Counted from the stretch's first letter, positions 1-5,582 are shown. The stretch is DNA of 6,405 bases from Staphylothermus sp. (GCA_021159785.1 JAGHDU010000129.1:1-6405), one strand, 5' to 3'. Translations and numbers: made by a program. Notes: generated from the letters alone by a model not told the origin.

Positions 1-63
1 CGTACGACTCCCATGGCTTAGCCCCACCCCGATAGCGGTCGGGTCCGGCAGGATCAACCGGAG
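1..63 (-). rRNA. rrs: 16S ribosomal RNA, 5' end (partial)
   Basis: The reverse complement of 51-62 is TCCGGTTGATCC, the near-universal start of archaeal 16S rRNA. It continues with CTGCCGG, ACCGCTATCGGGGTGGGG and TAAGCCATGGGAGTCGTACG, as in crenarchaeal 16S. Transcription runs right to left, so only about the first 60 nt are here and the rest lies beyond the left edge. The exact mature 5' nucleotide cannot be fixed from sequence; it is one to three bases before TCCGG. Confidence 0.97.
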
Positions 64-81
64 TTGCGGCCGCAAGGGGGC

Positions 82-120
82 GGGGCTCCTCTTCAAGGGC
101 CGTGGAGTCTGCAGAGCCCC
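82..120 (-). repeat. Stem-loop just upstream of mature 16S
   Basis: GGGGCTC at 82-88 and GAGCCCC at 114-120 form a perfect 7-bp stem with a 25-nt loop, about 20 nt before the mature 16S end. A 10-bp palindrome (TGCGGCCGCA, 65-74) lies between it and the 16S start. Any of these bases could instead pair with the unseen 3' flank of 16S in the processing stem. Confidence 0.45.
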
Positions 121-169
121 CTCGCAGTACATAAGCGTGAATAACTACTCGGGGGCAGGTATGCTCTTT

Positions 170-191
170 CCCCCTTGTGTTGAGAAGGGGG
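170..191 (-). repeat. Stem-loop in the rRNA leader
   Basis: Perfect 7-bp inverted repeat (CCCCCTT at 170-176, AAGGGGG at 185-191) with an 8-nt loop. It lies next to the 196-224 hairpin in the pre-16S leader. Confidence 0.55.
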
Positions 192-195
192 TTTT

Positions 196-224
196 GCTGG
201 GGAGGGGGTTCTTTTCTCCCCAGC
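196..224 (-). repeat. Stem-loop in the rRNA leader
   Basis: Perfect 9-bp inverted repeat (GCTGGGGAG at 196-204, CTCCCCAGC at 216-224) with an 11-nt loop, inside the transcribed 16S leader. It is probably part of the leader's folded structure. Confidence 0.6.
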
Positions 225-240
225 CTCAACCCCTCGTCAG

Positions 241-313
241 ACCCAAGCGTCCCAGGGGTAGGTAAGCGTGAGCGTGATGGGTGCTATGTGGCAAGCCCCT
301 GGGGGGCTTGGGT
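241..313 (-). repeat. Large stem-loop in the rRNA leader
   Basis: The 18-nt arms 241-258 and 296-313 are complementary except for a 2x2 internal loop: on the RNA, about 8 pairs, two mismatches, then 8 pairs. The loop is 37 nt. It is the first large hairpin after the predicted transcription start. The internal loop between two GC-rich helices resembles, but does not match, a bulge-helix-bulge endonuclease site. An alternative shorter hairpin (292-299 with 303-310) competes with it. Confidence 0.6.
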
Positions 314-360
314 CTCCATCTCACATCTGTAAGCGTCTGTATGTTTATTGATGATTTCGG

Positions 361-399
361 GATTTATATATATTATGCCTCATCATTCTTTAAATATAC
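361..399 (-). promoter_or_regulatory. Probable rRNA operon promoter
   Basis: Read on the minus strand, this AT-rich stretch contains ATATATATAA (about 363-373) and further upstream TATATTTAAAG (about 388-398), immediately before the GC-rich leader. Archaeal TATA boxes lie about 25 bp before the start site, so the first box predicts initiation near 343-348 and the second near 365-370. I cannot decide between them. Confidence 0.6.
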
Positions 400-452
400 G
401 AGTAAAAATTAACCATGAAAGACAACTTGGATCTAAAGAAACAATTACGTAT

Positions 453-560
453 CAAGTGTCCCCGCGGCAGGAGACCGCCCCCTCATCCAAGGAGACAAGT
501 GTCTCCCCGGGCTATGCCCGGCGTCGGGGCGATGCCGCCGCCGGATATGCCGCGGGGCCA
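453..560. ncRNA. GC-rich structured island, candidate non-coding RNA
   Basis: About 100 bp that are roughly 70% G+C sit inside very AT-rich DNA, as RNA genes do in AT-rich hyperthermophiles. The outer arms CCCCGCGGCA (460-469) and TGCCGCGGGG (548-557) are a perfect 10-bp inverted repeat. Inside are three more hairpins: 491-506 (GGAGAC/GTCTCC), 507-521 (CCGGGC/GCCCGG, 3-nt loop) and 519-537 (8 pairs including one G-U, 3-nt loop). The second and third overlap by three bases. A second GGAGAC at 470-475 could also pair with 501-506, giving mutually exclusive folds. I see no tRNA, 5S, SRP or RNase P signature. Either strand could be transcribed; on the minus strand an ACA triplet follows the outer stem directly, as in H/ACA guides, but the multi-branched interior does not fit that class well. 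Confidence 0.45.
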
Positions 561-741
561 TATATAGTATATTGTAACCCACCTAATAAACAACAAAACA
601 AAACGTCCTCTAGAATCAAATATCATTACATTGAATGCTCCCGCTGAGCTAGAATATCTTGAAGTAATATATGCAGCGTATTACATATACTAGTAATGTT
701 ATAACGTATAATGCGCAAGGTTCACGTTATGAGGGATAAAA

Positions 742-927
742 ATGGTTGATTTATGGAGACTCGGAATCGCTATCTTCTTATTTCCTCTAACAATACTAAT
801 TGAATACATATTGGAAGACCTCGGACACATTGAAAGCGCCGGTATAGCGGCGATTCTAGGATTAATCAGCTTTATAATAGCACTCATAGGATCGCTACTA
901 GATAACAAAAAGAAATGTAATGATTAG
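742..927 (+). CDS. Small two-helix membrane protein of unknown function
   Basis: The 61-residue product has two hydrophobic segments, about residues 6-24 (GIAIFLFPLTILIEYIL) and 31-53 (AGIAAILGLISFIIALIG), joined by a short acidic linker (EDLGHIES). It ends in a charged tail, DNKKKCND. I do not recognise a family; a two-helix hairpin in the membrane is all that can be said. The ATG has a ribosome binding site GAGGG (731-735) six bases upstream, and TTATAAC (699-705) is a reasonable TATA box. It stands alone: upstream is the divergent rRNA promoter region, and downstream, five bases after its stop, is a convergent tRNA gene. The signal-bearing start and clean hydrophobic pattern favour a real gene, but its size leaves doubt. 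Confidence 0.65.
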   Translation: MVDLWRLGIAIFLFPLTILIEYILEDLGHIESAGIAAILGLISFIIALIGSLLDNKKKCND

Positions 928-931
928 AAAA

Positions 932-1031
932 AGCCGCCGCCGGGATTCGAACCCGGGACCTCCGCCTCACCGGAGGCGATACCCTATATACCATACCAGG
1001 GCGGCGCTCCACCGAGCTGAGCTACGGCGGC
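932..1031 (-). tRNA. tRNA-Thr (anticodon GGT), with intron
   Basis: The minus strand folds as a tRNA with acceptor GCCGCCG/CGGCGGC and discriminator U (932). The D stem is GCTC/GAGC, the anticodon stem CCGCC/GGCGG, and the T arm CCGGG-TTCGAAT-CCCGG. The 26-nt intron (968-993) lies at the canonical site after position 37. Its removal leaves the loop CUGGUAA, hence anticodon GGU for threonine. Loop bases 32-35 (CTGG) pair with CCGG near the intron's end, flanked by 3-nt bulges on each side, a proper bulge-helix-bulge splice motif. CCA is not encoded. A weak TATA-like stretch lies near 1061-1072. Spliced length is 74 nt. Confidence 0.95.
968..993 (-). other. Intron of tRNA-Thr (position 37/38)
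   Basis: A 26-nt intron defined by the bulge-helix-bulge: central helix 32-35 (CTGG) with CCGG of the intron; bulge TA^T at the 5' site and TG^A at the 3' site. The archaeal tRNA splicing endonuclease would cut here. Confidence 0.88.
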
Positions 1032-1143
1032 TGATTTATATTTTTGATAAGGTGTATTGGTATTTTTATTTTTCACTGATCAATAAATTTTAAATAACAG
1101 TACTATCGTGATGATAGAACTAAGTATTATAATATTATAGTTC

Positions 1144-1498
1144 TTACACGACAATTATTTCCTTAAATCCATCTGGCCATATACTAACTTTAGGGATTTC
1201 AGTGTCTATGTTAAGTGTTCCAATACTATTAGCTCCATTGAATACAAATCCCGTCTTTATGAAATCAGGTATCCATACATACACGGTTATAATCCATGAT
1301 TGATTAGCCTTGAGAATTATCCTAGACTCATTATACCATACGAGATCATTATCTCTTAACGCGATTAATTCTAACTTTTATTGTTCTTTATTATTACGGC
1401 AGGTATTTCCCATAATGGAATAAGAGCGGCTTATTACTAATTATTGCCTCCTTGTCCGTTTTATTACCCATCTTAACCAAACCAGTTGTTTTGAGTAA
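1144..1498 (-). pseudogene. Decayed protein gene of unknown function
   Basis: On the minus strand, 1377 down to 1144 is an open stretch of 77 codons with no ATG, ending ...WPDGFKEIIVV-stop. It includes VWYNESRIILKANQSW and DFIKTGFVFNGANSIG, a normal-looking composition with regular alternation of polar and hydrophobic residues. Protein-like sequence continues upstream only by changing frame. First comes 1430 to about 1381 (ALIPLWEIPAVIIKNN), then 1498 to about 1430 (LLKTTGLVKMGNKTDKEAII, with a possible ATG at 1471). The three pieces lie in three different frames but read as one chain of about 120 residues, so the gene appears to carry two frameshifts. No family is recognised. A beta-rich domain is a guess from the pattern. 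The remaining parts of the gap, 1032-1143 and 1499-1621, show only AT-rich DNA, including the palindrome TATAATATTATA near 1127-1138. Confidence 0.5.
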
Positions 1499-1621
1499 AA
1501 TAATATGGCTTTTCTAGAACATTATTGAAACACGGTTTGAGACAGGGTTGTGAACCGAAATTACTTAATTAGGGTTTTTGTATTGCCTCTCTATGACTAA
1601 TATTATTTGGTGTTTTATAAA

Positions 1622-2341
1622 ATGAAGATAAGGCTCGCAGCATTCGATATCGATGGTACTCTTACAATTGATAGAACCACAGCAGTACTTCACTTAGGAG
1701 CAATTAATAGTCTTAGAAAACTAAATGAGTTCGAAATTGTCGTAGTTTTAATCTCTAGCGCAGCATTACCAATAGTTGTCGGGTTAAAGAAATACCTAGG
1801 ACTAAAAGGCCCGGCAGTAGGTGAAACAGGGGCATTAATATACTATGAACAAGGAACCATAGTGTCTACAACAAAATATACAGCAAAACAAGCACTACAA
1901 GATACTCTTGGCGAGTTCAAAGAATACGTTTACGAGACATGGCAGAACATGTTTAGATACCATGACTACGCATTGAAAATAAAACCAGAGTATAGGAACA
2001 GAGACAGGGAAATCTACTATATGATCAAAGAATATATAGAAAATAAGTATCCATACATAAAAGTCGGCTACAGTGGTTTCGCAATACACTTAACACCCAA
2101 AGACACAGGGAAAGGAAAGGCACTCCTACACATAATGGAAAAACTAGGAATAAATCCAGATGAAACACTAGGAGTAGGAGATAGCCACATGGATTGGGAA
2201 TTCATAAAAATAACAAAATATAAAGCAGCTGTATCAAATGCAGACCCAGAACTCCTCGAAAAAGTAGATATCCGGTTATCAAAACCAAGCGGAGAAGGAA
2301 TAGTAGAATTAGTGGAAAAAATCCTAAAAGAAAACCAATAA
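1622..2341 (+). CDS. HAD-superfamily phosphatase, archaeal phosphoglycolate phosphatase type
   Basis: The 239-residue product has the HAD catalytic signature DIDGT near the N terminus (D9 nucleophile, D11 acid/base). Motif II is around S45, the lysine motif around K164-K166, and motif IV is GDSHMD (D187, D191), with a cap domain in between (about residues 80-155). Order, length and the PAVGETGALI stretch fit the archaeal phosphoglycolate phosphatase/sucrose-phosphatase-like group, which dephosphorylates 2-phosphoglycolate in the cytosol. Substrate within this group is hard to predict. Motif II reads SSA where I expect SGN, so specificity may differ. I chose the ATG at 1622 because GGTG (1609-1612) sits nine bases upstream as ribosome binding site. 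A TTG at 1607 would add five residues but would overlap that site. The gene lies 132 bp before apgM on the same strand, too far to claim an operon. Confidence 0.85.
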   Translation: MKIRLAAFDIDGTLTIDRTTAVLHLGAINSLRKLNEFEIVVVLISSAALPIVVGLKKYLGLKGPAVGETGALIYYEQGTIVSTTKYTAKQALQDTLGEFKEYVYETWQNMFRYHDYALKIKPEYRNRDREIYYMIKEYIENKYPYIKVGYSGFAIHLTPKDTGKGKALLHIMEKLGINPDETLGVGDSHMDWEFIKITKYKAAVSNADPELLEKVDIRLSKPSGEGIVELVEKILKENQ

Positions 2342-2460
2342 CAATACTCTACACAGATGAGGATTAATTGCACGTACTGACAAATACAATGATGAACCTC
2401 CACCGGAGCCGAGACCAAACAATAATATTTCTCAATAACCATTATAAGGAGAAAAAGACT

Positions 2461-2466
2461 GGAGGA
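2461..2466 (+). promoter_or_regulatory. Ribosome binding site of apgM
   Basis: GGAGGA ends seven bases before the ATG at 2474. It is complementary to the pyrimidine-rich 3' end expected for archaeal 16S rRNA and fixes the apgM start. Confidence 0.75.
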
Positions 2467-2473
2467 GCAAGAA

Positions 2474-3754
2474 ATGGCGAAGAAACTAATATATCTCGTA
2501 CTCGACGGAGTAGCTGATAGATTAACTGATGAAACAACAACACTCGAAAGAGCACATAAACCTGGACTAGACAGAATAGCTAGGGAAGGAATATGTGGAG
2601 TAATGTATACCGTAGAAAAAGGCGTAGCCCCTGAAAGCGACGAAGCAGTAATCTCCATCCTAGGCTATAACCCGCACGAAGACTACCCTGGAAGAGGAGT
2701 CATAGAAGCAATAGGAGCCGACATGGAGATCCGCGAAGGATACGAGATCGCATTTAGAGCAAACTTTGCAACAGTAGACCCACAAACAAAGAGACTCATA
2801 GACCGAAGAGTCGGCAGAAACCTTGGAACAAATGAAGCAAAAGAACTAGCAAAAGCCCTCGACGGATTAGAACTAGGAAAATACGAGGGATACGCAAGAG
2901 TAAAAGCAACCATAGGACACAGAGCAGTAGTAATCATAGGAAGCAGAAAATACAGATTATCACCAATGGTAGATAACAGCGACCCAGCATACATTAGGAA
3001 AGGAATGATAAGTATAGCAGTAAAAGACTTTGAACCATACCTAAAACCAATAAAACCACTGGAAGACACAGAAGAAGCAAGAATTACTGCTGAACTAGCA
3101 AATATATTCATGGAAAAAGCCATTGAAATACTAGATAAACACCCAGTAAACATAGAAAGGAAAAAGAAAGGACTACTACCAGCAAACGCAATACTCCTCA
3201 GAGACGCTGGAGGACACATACCAAAAGTAGTTCCCCTAAACAAGAAATACGGGCTAAAATTCGCAGTCCTAGCAGAAATGCCAGTAGAAATAGGTATAGG
3301 AAGAATATACGGAGCAAACACAATACCAATACCATCCCCAACAGAAGACCCAGAAAAAGACTATACATTGAGACTAGAAAAAACACTAGAGGCACTAAAA
3401 TCACATGACATAGTCTACGTACACCTAAAAGGACCAGACATACCAGGACACGATGGAGAATACGAAGCTAAGAAAAAGAGCGTAGAAGACATAGACAAAT
3501 ACTATGTACAACCACTCCTAGAAAGAATAGACAAAGAAGTAGCAATACTAGTCACAGCAGACCACGCAACACCACCCAGCGTAAAAGCCCACACAGACGA
3601 CCCAGTACCAGTAGCAATCAGAGCAGACAACATAGAACCAGATGACGTCGATAAATTCACAGAAAAAACATGTATCAAAGGAAAACTAGGTATAATAAAC
3701 CACGGATGGGAACTCCTACCCAAAGTAATAGAGCTAATAAAGATCAAACTCTAA
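2474..3754 (+). CDS. apgM: 2,3-bisphosphoglycerate-independent phosphoglycerate mutase, archaeal type
   Basis: This 426-residue cytosolic enzyme interconverts 3- and 2-phosphoglycerate in glycolysis and gluconeogenesis. It belongs to the alkaline-phosphatase superfamily. The metal and catalytic residues are visible in order: D11 in LVLDGVAD; S55 in APESDEAV, the serine that carries the phosphate; D244 in LLRDAGG; D322 and H326 in GPDIPGHDGE; D363 and H364 in VTADHATP; and H373 in KAHTDDPVP. The insert between the serine and D244 corresponds to the phosphotransferase-type subdomain of the family. Length is slightly above the roughly 400-410 residues usual for ApgM. The start has a strong GGAGGA site. 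Codon choice is strikingly A-ending (ATA, CTA, CCA, GGA, AGA) with few T bases in the coding strand. The gene ends in a 233-bp spacer with no gene. Confidence 0.96.
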   Translation: MAKKLIYLVLDGVADRLTDETTTLERAHKPGLDRIAREGICGVMYTVEKGVAPESDEAVISILGYNPHEDYPGRGVIEAIGADMEIREGYEIAFRANFATVDPQTKRLIDRRVGRNLGTNEAKELAKALDGLELGKYEGYARVKATIGHRAVVIIGSRKYRLSPMVDNSDPAYIRKGMISIAVKDFEPYLKPIKPLEDTEEARITAELANIFMEKAIEILDKHPVNIERKKKGLLPANAILLRDAGGHIPKVVPLNKKYGLKFAVLAEMPVEIGIGRIYGANTIPIPSPTEDPEKDYTLRLEKTLEALKSHDIVYVHLKGPDIPGHDGEYEAKKKSVEDIDKYYVQPLLERIDKEVAILVTADHATPPSVKAHTDDPVPVAIRADNIEPDDVDKFTEKTCIKGKLGIINHGWELLPKVIELIKIKL

Positions 3755-3987
3755 ACAATAATCACAATCAAACACGTATCTCCAAGAAAACAAGAAGAAT
3801 ATTTTTGGCAATATAAAAAGTCACTTATTACTAATAATCTCTACATAATAACCATATATTCTCAAGACAAACAAAAACAACTAATTCGTCCAAAATTCAT
3901 TAATCTATTGCCTATAACCGAAGAATACAAATACTTTCACATAATACTGTAATCAAGTACGTTGCTTTAATCGATTGTAGACAGTTA
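3755..3987. other. Intergenic spacer between convergent genes
   Basis: AT-rich spacer between the 3' ends of apgM (+) and the ArsR-family gene (-). I find no open frame of note, tRNA or strong hairpin on either strand. A T-run at about 3802-3806 (ATATTTTTGG) could serve as a transcription stop for apgM, but the signal is weak. Confidence 0.4.
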
Positions 3988-4272
3988 TTAACCCATTATT
4001 GCTTTTAGGACTTTGTCAATTATTTTGGCGGCATAATCTGTTAACCTATATAACCTATATTTGGACACTTTCTCATACTCTACAAGACTGGCCTCCTTTA
4101 GCGTTTTCAAGTGATGAGATACTAGTGTTTGATCCATTCTAAGTGCTTTGGCTATTATACATACTGGTAATGGACCATTATAGTAGAGAAGAAGCAAGAT
4201 CTTAAGTCTACTCTGTTCAGAAAACACACTAAGTATCCTACTAATGTTCTCTACTTCCGACTCCGGTATCAC
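3988..4272 (-). CDS. ArsR-family winged-helix transcriptional regulator
   Basis: The 94 residues from a GTG at 4272 form a compact ArsR/SmtB-type DNA-binding protein. Helices at 5-30 contain the family hallmark SRLKILLLL. The helix-turn-helix is at about 35-62 (LPVCIIAKAL then VSHHLKTLKEA), followed by a wing (YEKVSKYRLYRLT, about 66-78) and a C-terminal dimerisation helix. The usual metal-binding helix motif with two cysteines (CVC) is reduced to a single Cys, C38. It lies downstream of the broken arsenite permease gene on the same strand, so it probably regulates that gene. The true start is uncertain. The frame stays open upstream to 4365, next to a perfect GAGGTGAT site, without any ATG, GTG or TTG; that reading would add 31 residues and a second cysteine. 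The GTG itself has no clear binding site. Confidence 0.88.
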   Translation of the reverse strand: MIPESEVENISRILSVFSEQSRLKILLLLYYNGPLPVCIIAKALRMDQTLVSHHLKTLKEASLVEYEKVSKYRLYRLTDYAAKIIDKVLKAIMG

Positions 4273-4370
4273 TATTTCTCTTTCGCTAAATATATGACCG
4301 AGTCTACAAATCCCTTCTCTCTCTAACTCAGAAGTAATTTTAGATAGATCAATTTTCTTGGGTATATCGT

Positions 4371-4378
4371 ATCACCTC
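4371..4378 (-). promoter_or_regulatory. Strong ribosome binding site upstream of the ArsR-family gene
   Basis: On the minus strand GAGGTGAT matches the expected anti-Shine-Dalgarno of archaeal 16S over eight bases. It is about 100 bases before the GTG at 4272, and the only in-frame codon at the right distance is ATA (4365-4363). It therefore either serves an unusual start or marks a start codon that has mutated. Confidence 0.5.
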
Positions 4379-4400
4379 TAAATAAAGAATATCTACACAA

Positions 4401-4427
4401 TACATTAATGTAGTGCTTTTTAAATTT
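4401..4427 (-). promoter_or_regulatory. Putative promoter and palindromic operator of the ArsR-family gene
   Basis: Read on the minus strand, AAATTTAAAAAG (4427-4416) is a plausible TATA element that overlaps the last codons of the acr3 pseudogene. Immediately downstream is the perfect 12-bp palindrome TACATTAATGTA (4401-4412), between the TATA box and the predicted start site near 4390-4398. A repressor bound here would block the polymerase. The ArsR-family protein is the obvious candidate, but this palindrome does not share the TGAA/TTCA half-sites seen before acr3. Confidence 0.4.
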
Positions 4428-5468
4428 CCATTTTTGATTTAAAGAAATGTCTTGTTTTGTTTGCTATCCATACTAGACTTAGCATTATGGGGACCTCTTC
4501 TAGAACTCCTACTACTGTTGCTAAGGCTGCTCCACTTTCTAGACCGAAGAGTGTTATTGCTACAGCTACTGCTAGCTCAAAGAAGTTACTAGCACCTATA
4601 AAAGAGGCTGGTGCAGCGACTCTGTGAGGAAGCTTCCAAAGCCATGACCAACAATAAGCGATTGCAAATATAACATAGGTTTGTATCGTGAGTGGTATAG
4701 CTATGAGGGCTATATGTAGTGGATTTTCGAGGATTATGTTACCTTGAAAAGAGAAGAGTAGTACAAGTGTCAAGAGAAGCCCAACTATGGCTACTGTATT
4801 TAGTTTTGGTATGAATTTTGTTTGAAACCATTCCTGTCCCTTCTTACTTAGAATATATCTTCTTGAGAGATATCCTGCTGTCAAGGGAATGACTACGAAA
4901 AGAACCACCGAGAGGAATAATGTATCATATGGAACTGGTATATTACTCAAGCCCATGAGGAAACCTACGATTGGGGCGTAAGCAAATAAAATAATAATGT
5001 CGTTTGTTGCCACCTGAACAAGCGTATATAATGGATCGCCGTCTGTAAGATAACTCCATACAAAAACCATAGCAGTACATGGAGCTGCACCAAGAAGTAT
5101 CGCACCAGCCACGTCTCTATAAATACAGAGCTTATTAGGAACATACTAAATGGTTTTATCAACCAATTAGTAGTCCATGTAACTATGAGTCCTTTCAACA
5201 TATGGCCTCTATGAACTCTCTTTATAGCAGAGAAATCTACTTTGACCATCATAGGAGATATCATAGCCCATATTAGAACAGCTATCGGAATATTAACATT
5301 AGCGATTGTTAATTTTGAGAGAGCTTGAGGTATTGAAGGTATATACTCACCTATTACAATTCCCAAAACTATACAGAGAGCTACCCAAGCCGAAAGGTAT
5401 TTCTCGAAAAGCCCTAGTTTCCTTTCCCCCCCATCTCCGTCACCAAATCCTTGTTCTATTGGCAACAT
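4420..5468 (-). pseudogene. acr3: Arsenite efflux permease (Acr3/ArsB2 type), disrupted by a frame change
   Basis: Two overlapping frames together encode an Acr3-family permease, a membrane carrier that exports arsenite. The N-terminal part (from ATG 5468, about 118 residues) holds the first helices (LSAWVALCIVLGIVIG) and [14 protein letters not shown]. The C-terminal part (5112-4420, 230 residues) holds [20 protein letters not shown] with the essential cysteine of the family, and GVLEEVPIM with its conserved glutamate. Near 5113 the reading must shift frame (FIET to VAGAIL). Compared with my memory of the family, roughly a dozen residues that normally precede AGxILL are absent, so a small internal deletion rather than a simple 1-base slip is likely. 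A GTG at 5112 could start the second piece, but that would lack the first helices. Both pieces otherwise look well preserved, so the break is probably recent. No ribosome binding site is seen before ATG 5468. Confidence 0.82.
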
Positions 5469-5482
5469 GGCCGGAGAATAAA

Positions 5483-5512
5483 TGAACTAGTATTCATATG
5501 AATTGCCATTCA
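5483..5512 (-). promoter_or_regulatory. Symmetric four-half-site operator before acr3
   Basis: The half-sites TGAA (5483-5486), TTCA (5493-5496), TGAA (5499-5502) and TTCA (5509-5512) are spaced 6, 2 and 6 bases apart and are exactly symmetric about 5497/5498. The centre is the perfect 12-bp palindrome ATTCATATGAAT (5492-5503). ArsR/SmtB repressors typically bind such ATTCA/TGAAT dyads. The array lies just downstream of the TATA box and covers the predicted start site, so binding would block transcription. Confidence 0.55.
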
Positions 5513-5513
5513 G

Positions 5514-5528
5514 ATTAAAAAGTTTAAC
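5514..5528 (-). promoter_or_regulatory. TATA/BRE element of the acr3 promoter
   Basis: On the minus strand the sequence reads GTTAAACTTTTTAAT, a good crenarchaeal BRE plus TATA box. It predicts initiation about 25 bases downstream near 5490-5495, inside the operator array, and a short 5' untranslated region of about 22-27 nt before ATG 5468. Confidence 0.55.
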
Positions 5529-5564
5529 GACAACAAGATCAGAACAGGTCTTCGCTCATATTAA

Positions 5565-5582
5565 ACTAGAATTACTAGAATT
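5565..5582. repeat. Tandem 9-bp direct repeat
   Basis: ACTAGAATT occurs twice in immediate succession (5565-5573, 5574-5582), about 40 bp upstream of the acr3 TATA box. It could be an activator site or a chance slip in AT-rich DNA. The rest of 5529-5671 shows no gene. Confidence 0.4.

Larger units (their letters stand above)
64..345 (-). other. 5' leader of the pre-16S rRNA transcript
   Basis: This GC-rich stretch lies between the AT-rich promoter region and the 16S 5' end, in the direction of rRNA transcription. It has no plausible protein gene. It holds four stem-loops (82-88/114-120, 170-176/185-191, 196-204/216-224, 241-258/296-313) and three copies of ACGCTTA on the transcribed strand (at 330-336, 263-269 and 132-138). 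Archaeal 16S leaders normally pair with the 3' flank of 16S to form a processing stem. That partner is outside the window, so I cannot say which part of the leader forms it. Confidence 0.75.

Noticed and set aside
161..169. TGCTCTTTC, resembling a bacterial rRNA boxA antitermination site
   Set aside because: It is on the plus strand, while the rRNA is transcribed on the minus strand, so it would not appear in the leader RNA.
348..647. 99-codon open frame on the plus strand
   Set aside because: It starts inside the rRNA promoter region, runs through the GC-rich structured block, and gives an implausible composition (RRRGDAAAGYAAGPY) with no ribosome binding site. The GC-rich block explains the lack of stops.
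699..908. 69-codon open frame on the minus strand opposite the small membrane protein
   Set aside because: It is the antisense shadow of 742-927, with no ribosome binding site and no family resemblance.
2068..3321. Long minus-strand open frames opposite the phosphatase gene and apgM
   Set aside because: They are serine- and phenylalanine-rich antisense reflections of A-rich coding sequence in genes whose plus-strand products are firmly identified.
5401..5440. Second frameshift in acr3 at the run of seven G (minus strand)
   Set aside because: The N-terminal frame from ATG 5468 runs through the run into clear Acr3 sequence (GLFEKYLSAWVAL), and the alternative ATG next to the run leads to a stop within a few codons.
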